64,000 nucleotides of DNA from Gammaproteobacteria bacterium (GTDB lineage Bacteria; Pseudomonadota; Gammaproteobacteria; Pseudomonadales; Azotimanducaceae). The notes beneath the pieces were generated by a model, which was given only the letters and a program-made list of their open reading frames with translations, searched no databases and was not told the origin of the DNA. The stretch covers positions 39,135 through 103,134 of the forward strand of contig JAPOXO010000118.1 of NCBI GenBank assembly GCA_026707045.1. Direction: 5' to 3'. The position numbers and the translations under genes are program-made. Below are positions 60,573 to 64,000 of this stretch, piece by piece (positions within the stretch are counted from its first letter, which is position 1; every line of letters starts with the position of its first letter).

Positions 60573-61769
60573 CTAATTTCCCGCCACGGAATTGTGATCT
60601 GGCGAGGAGCGATAGTGATCGGCCAACACGCGAATCGAGTTTGAGGAAGGCACGGCGGCGAATGGCCCGTAGTCGCTTCGGCTTTCCTTGTCGAGCAGAC
60701 GTGTGACTGTGTGTATGTGGTCGGTTGCCACATCGTCGTATTCGATCAAAATGGTGTCGGGGATGTAGATGCGGTAGTAAATTCGGTCTCGCAGTTGGCT
60801 AAACGTAAAGAAACCGTTTTGCAAATTTCCCTCGACCCAGTCCCAAACGCGATCAGCGAAAGGCTTCGACAAATTGAAGAGATACTCTTGTACAAGCTGG
60901 TTCGAGAGTTCCCGTTGAGATTCCGATAGATCGGCCAAAGGAATGCCCACATCATAGAAAATCGAATAATCCAAATTTTTGCTCTGATCGATGTGTCCGG
61001 ACCCGGACCCTGCGACAACATCGCGTCGTACTAGCCCTTGCACTGTCGCAAGCTTCCTTTCTTCCGCGTTTAATGCTTCAAACAGCTGTCGCCCAAGACG
61101 AATCTCGTTTTGCAGTGGGGTTTTTCCATTGATTGTGAGTGGCTGGGAACCAAGAAACAAGGGTGCCAGAATGAGATCATTGCCGTGTACGAGAAAATTT
61201 AGCGCGATGTGGTGGCCATCGAATTGAAAACCCCAAGCAGAGTCAATCACAGGGTTTCCAAACACCGCCACGGTGTAGTCTGAGACTGTTCCGGCACCGG
61301 AAGCGCGTTCTATGTCAGTAGCCAGGAGTTCGACTTTGGAATATCCGTTTTGACTTAATAGCGACCGTAGCGCTTGCCATGCTCTTTGCTGAGAGACTTC
61401 ACTCAAGTCTCCCAAACGCGCCCCTCCCGGCCTTCGTCCGGGCACATTGGTCCAGGAGTACATTTCCGTGTCACCGAGACAATAGCTAATGCGTGACATT
61501 TGGTCAGTAGCAACTGATTGAAGAAATTGGGCAACTGCGTTTGAGATATGTTCTAGGTCTTCGCTGTCGGACCGGGGCTGCAGCTTGAATTGGGACAGAT
61601 CACACTCGGCAATCCCTTCGATTTGGGCATCTGCGATTGGTTCGTCAGAATCGTGCGCTAAACAGGCACCTCCCAGACAGAATATCGCAGCGGTGAAGAG
61701 CCGGACGATGCTTACGACAAGTCTAGGAAATGTGTAGCCCGTGCCTGTTTGCATCAGATTGAAGGACAT
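60573..61769 (-). CDS. DUF3500 family exported protein
   Basis: 398 residues. A signal peptide covers about 1-38 (hydrophobic 16-37, ending ACLAHD). The family signature WGFQFDGHHIALNF lies near the middle. DUF3500 proteins are secreted or periplasmic and of unknown function; they often occur near catabolic genes in marine bacteria. The ATG at 61769 is 7 bases after the MaoC-like gene, so it is likely co-transcribed with it; a second Met five codons on is an alternative start. Confidence 0.85.
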   Translation of the reverse strand: MSFNLMQTGTGYTFPRLVVSIVRLFTAAIFCLGGACLAHDSDEPIADAQIEGIAECDLSQFKLQPRSDSEDLEHISNAVAQFLQSVATDQMSRISYCLGDTEMYSWTNVPGRRPGGARLGDLSEVSQQRAWQALRSLLSQNGYSKVELLATDIERASGAGTVSDYTVAVFGNPVIDSAWGFQFDGHHIALNFLVHGNDLILAPLFLGSQPLTINGKTPLQNEIRLGRQLFEALNAEERKLATVQGLVRRDVVAGSGSGHIDQSKNLDYSIFYDVGIPLADLSESQRELSNQLVQEYLFNLSKPFADRVWDWVEGNLQNGFFTFSQLRDRIYYRIYIPDTILIEYDDVATDHIHTVTRLLDKESRSDYGPFAAVPSSNSIRVLADHYRSSPDHNSVAGN

Positions 61770-61776
61770 TCGAAAT

Positions 61777-62193
61777 CTATACTTCGACTACGGCATGTCC
61801 AGGGCACGTCGCCCGATCTGAATCGTTTAGCACGTCGACTTTCAAATGCACGATTCTGTGACCGTCATTGATGTGTTTCTTCGTGATTTCTCCAACCACG
61901 GTCAAGACTTCATCCTTTTGATTGATCGCGCGATATTGGCAACCAACTTCACGAATGATTCCTTCGTCTCCAATCCAATCGCGCAGCGCATTGACTATAT
62001 AAGCGTACCGAAGATTTCCCATTCCGAAGGCCCCCTGCTCGTTTCCGGCCCGTCGACCTGCTTCATCGTCCATATGAAATGGAACAAATTCCTCATTCAC
62101 TGCTGCGTAGCGGTTCCATTCAGCGAAGCTTGTCTTGCGCGACCAGCTCGGCATCGAGTCACCGACTTTCAATTCTTCAAATGAAATGCTCAT
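61777..62193 (-). CDS. MaoC-like hot-dog dehydratase
   Basis: 138 residues with the (R)-hydratase-like pattern RYAAVNEEFVPFHMDDEAGR (about 28-47), which contains the usual Asp/Asn and His of the active site. The central segment GNLRYAYIVNALRDWIG and the beta-strand-rich C-terminus fit a hot-dog fold. It probably hydrates or dehydrates an acyl-CoA thioester, or acts as one half of a two-chain enzyme with the neighbouring FAS1-like dehydratase, whose gene is 9 bases upstream. A GAGG ribosome binding site precedes the ATG. Confidence 0.85.
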   Translation of the reverse strand: MSISFEELKVGDSMPSWSRKTSFAEWNRYAAVNEEFVPFHMDDEAGRRAGNEQGAFGMGNLRYAYIVNALRDWIGDEGIIREVGCQYRAINQKDEVLTVVGEITKKHINDGHRIVHLKVDVLNDSDRATCPGHAVVEV

Positions 62194-62202
62194 ATTGTTC
62201 CC

Positions 62203-62715
62203 TCAATAGCGAATGGAAGTAGATATCCGAGTGCGAACGAGTTCATCGTTCTGGTTCTTCCACTCAACTTCCGTCCTTATATAAATCGTGTGTCCAAGCC
62301 TGCCTTCGCGTTCATTCCAATCAAGCAATCGGGAACGACTGCTAATGATGTCGCTTGGTCGCATCGGAACTCCATATGTGTCCGTTTGACCACCATTCAT
62401 TCCGGTCAAAGGCCTTCCTTCTGGATGACGAGGTTGAACGTTCAGAATTGGTCCGGACCGCTTTGTCGGTGTTCCGGTAGTCAGCGTCCATGCAAATGGA
62501 TTGAAGTCCGGAGGAGCAATTATTCCCTTCCAACGAGTAGATGCCGCATATTCCTCATCCCAATAAATAGGAGGCGGCCTTTTCGGATAGTACGTAGCCA
62601 TTGCCCATCTACGTATGTCTGTTGTTGTGATGGGATAGGAAGTTCGGCTCGGCCCCCACTTTCCCTGGGCTTCGAGCATTCCGTCTGTCACGTAAGTAAT
62701 TTGATCTTCAGTCAT
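62203..62715 (-). CDS. FAS1-like dehydratase domain protein (MaoC N-terminal type)
   Basis: 170 residues similar to the FAS1-like dehydratase domain (MaoC dehydratase, N-terminal). Supporting pieces are ITTTDIRRWAMATYYPKRPP, APPDFNPFAW and RPSDIISSRSRLLDWNEREG. Partner MaoC-like subunits normally combine with this domain to form a double hot-dog hydratase for CoA esters, and one is encoded 9 bases downstream. It is the first gene of the minus-strand run ending with the LLM gene. Confidence 0.85.
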   Translation of the reverse strand: MTEDQITYVTDGMLEAQGKWGPSRTSYPITTTDIRRWAMATYYPKRPPPIYWDEEYAASTRWKGIIAPPDFNPFAWTLTTGTPTKRSGPILNVQPRHPEGRPLTGMNGGQTDTYGVPMRPSDIISSRSRLLDWNEREGRLGHTIYIRTEVEWKNQNDELVRTRISTSIRY

Positions 62716-63029
62716 ATTTGAAGCTTGCTGACCACACGATGACCCACCTCAAGCAAACAGATCCAGGAAAGTCGAGAAGCATCAGATTTTAGCGTCTTGT
62801 ACCGTTTTACCTCTTGCCAATTCGACGAAACTTCGTGATTCCGCTACCCTGACTTGCTCAGATTGAGGATAGATTGAGTCAACATCCTGTCGAAGAAGTT
62901 GGTTGGTTTAGCGGCTGGTGACTTTTCGATGATCGAATCAAATCATGCATGCAATTACGATTCGGGTACGATGTCAAGTGCCACTTGGCTTCCGATTGGC
63001 CATCAATCCATACATTAGGAATAGCAGCG
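62716..63029. other. Intergenic stretch between dehydratase and duplicated-module genes
   Basis: 314 bases between divergent starts, so promoters for both directions should lie here. I see no strong consensus hexamers, no long palindrome and no RNA gene. A longer upstream reading of the right-hand gene begins at 62949 but lacks a signal peptide and a ribosome binding site. Confidence 0.4.
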
Positions 63030-63878
63030 ATGGAACCTCTGAGGAAATTGATTGGTCTCGGTGTGCTAATTGCATCGATGCCAATGGTCGGAGAAATTTC
63101 AGGCACCTACGTAGTCTCGTTTGGTGAAGAACTCTCACCGGGAGGTGTGCTTACCAATAACAAGGGGAAGAAGCTACTTGAGGAGTGGAACGTATCGGCC
63201 GCGAATGAGGAAGTTACGCTTCAATTCAACCCCACCGAAATCAAGCATACGTTCAACGCAATCTGGACTGACTCGACACCCGAAGAGGTGGAAACTCTGG
63301 TAGCCAGCGGTAATCCCAACGACTCAAGCTTCATCTTTGTTTTTAAACGTAAGGTCGACGATTTGCCCTATTTGTTTCTCTGCAAAGGCGATATAGAAAA
63401 CGATGAATTGCTAGGCACTGTAAAAACCGTTTGGGGTGACGTACCGATTGCAGGCACTAAACTCGAGACTGTAGACATACGTGGTACTTATGTACTCTCA
63501 TTCGGTGAGACATTAGAAGAAGCCCCGATAAAGAAATTCTGGGGCATAAGACTACTCGAGGAATGGCGTAAGTCGGCCAGGACTGGGGAAGTGATTCTGG
63601 AAATATTAGATGCCGATGTTGAAAACCAGCTTGAAATGGTTTGGACTGATTCAACAACGGACGCTCTGGAAGACAACCCAGGGGCAAGATTTATTCCTAG
63701 CGGCAAGGATTTCATCTTCGTTTTTACGCGAGTGATTGATGAAGTACCTTTTTGGTTTCTCTGTGAAGGTGAAGTAGTAGACGGCGAATTGCAGGGAGTT
63801 CTTAAAACTGTCTGGGGCGACGTAGAAATCACGGGCAAGCTTGTGACCGAAGATCACTCAAAAGCATCCGAAGGCTAG
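63030..63878 (+). CDS. Probable exported protein made of two tandem copies of one module
   Basis: 282 residues. The first about 22 (MEPLRKLIGLGVLIASMPMV) look like a signal peptide, and AGGA lies ten bases before the ATG. The mature protein is two clearly related units of about 130 and 120 residues. Aligned pieces are GTYVVSFGEEL / GTYVLSFGETL, KKLLEEWNVSA / IRLLEEWRKSA, IWTDSTPEEVE / VWTDSTTDALE, FIFVFKRKVDDLPYLFLC / FIFVFTRVIDEVPFWFLC and TVKTVWGDVPIAG / VLKTVWGDVEITG. The beta-strand-rich pattern suggests a small beta-barrel or lipocalin-like unit. I do not recognise the family. One Cys is conserved in each copy. Confidence 0.75.
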   Translation: MEPLRKLIGLGVLIASMPMVGEISGTYVVSFGEELSPGGVLTNNKGKKLLEEWNVSAANEEVTLQFNPTEIKHTFNAIWTDSTPEEVETLVASGNPNDSSFIFVFKRKVDDLPYLFLCKGDIENDELLGTVKTVWGDVPIAGTKLETVDIRGTYVLSFGETLEEAPIKKFWGIRLLEEWRKSARTGEVILEILDADVENQLEMVWTDSTTDALEDNPGARFIPSGKDFIFVFTRVIDEVPFWFLCEGEVVDGELQGVLKTVWGDVEITGKLVTEDHSKASEG

Positions 63879-64000
63879 GAGAGTCCCGAATCGCAAGGCC
63901 GTTGACTTGGTGGCCTCGAATTAACTTAGGGTAGTGCTGGAGATTCGAGCTCACGGGCTGTTCCACCCTTTTGAACATAGCTAACCTTCGAATACCTTTC

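Overview
The window looks like the replication-origin region of an uncultured, probably marine or aquatic, gammaproteobacterium. On the left arm, minus-strand genes run in the order rpmH-rnpA-yidD-yidC-mnmE-mnmG-rsmG-parA-parB-atpIBEFHAGDC, with glmU-glmS further left. On the right arm, plus-strand dnaA-dnaN-recF-gyrB is followed by plsC-like-trkH-trkA-rsmB-fmt-def on the opposite strand. This is the classical gammaproteobacterial layout. The ATP synthase c subunit is of the proton type. An Oar-like TonB-dependent receptor, two PhyH dioxygenases, MaoC-type dehydratases and an LLM-family oxidoreductase fit an environmental heterotroph. I cannot name a species.

Layout. 1-1.5 kb: 5' end of glmS and glmU. 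1.7-4.4 kb: divergent znuA / znuCB zinc importer. 4.9-6.9 kb: membrane-anchored helical-repeat protein of unknown function. 7.1-8.4 kb: VOC protein and PhyH dioxygenase. 8.6-12.1 kb: very large orphan ABC-2 permease / M1-peptidase-like / golvesin-like fusion. 12.2-19.0 kb: complete atp operon behind a consensus-like promoter. 19.2-23.3 kb: parB, parA, rsmG, mnmG, overlapping end to end. 23.3-24.7 kb: gene-poor gap with a possible decayed gene and an exported protein, separating mnmG from mnmE. 24.8-28.7 kb: mnmE, yidC, yidD, rnpA, rpmH. 28.7-29.3 kb: candidate oriC with three exact DnaA boxes. 29.3-35.4 kb: dnaA, dnaN, recF, gyrB, with a perfect parS site between recF and gyrB.

35.4-41.7 kb: acyltransferase, TrkH/TrkA potassium uptake, rsmB (with a second perfect parS inside its coding sequence), fmt and def. 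42.0-45.5 kb: a second PhyH protein and a putative restriction-modification pair. 45.8-54.2 kb: a mixture of single genes (CDP-alcohol phosphatidyltransferase, flippase-like membrane protein, enoyl-CoA hydratase family, type II glutamine synthetase, serine hydrolase, ArfB-like protein lacking the GGQ glutamine, carboxyltransferase, rsgA). 54.6-59.4 kb: DAACS symporter and Oar-like TonB-dependent receptor. 59.5-62.7 kb: a minus-strand run of two hot-dog dehydratases, a DUF3500 protein and an LLM oxidoreductase. 63.0-63.9 kb: a secreted protein made of two copies of one unrecognised module.

Replication, segregation and translation genes form the conserved core and point away from the origin on both arms. 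The two parS sites lie about 3.5 and 10 kb to the right of dnaA, and ParA/ParB are encoded about 9 kb to its left. The least explained items are the permease fusion, the helical-repeat protein, the duplicated-module protein, the GGQ-less ArfB homologue and the restriction-modification pair. I saw no rRNA, tRNA, CRISPR array, transposase or prophage gene.
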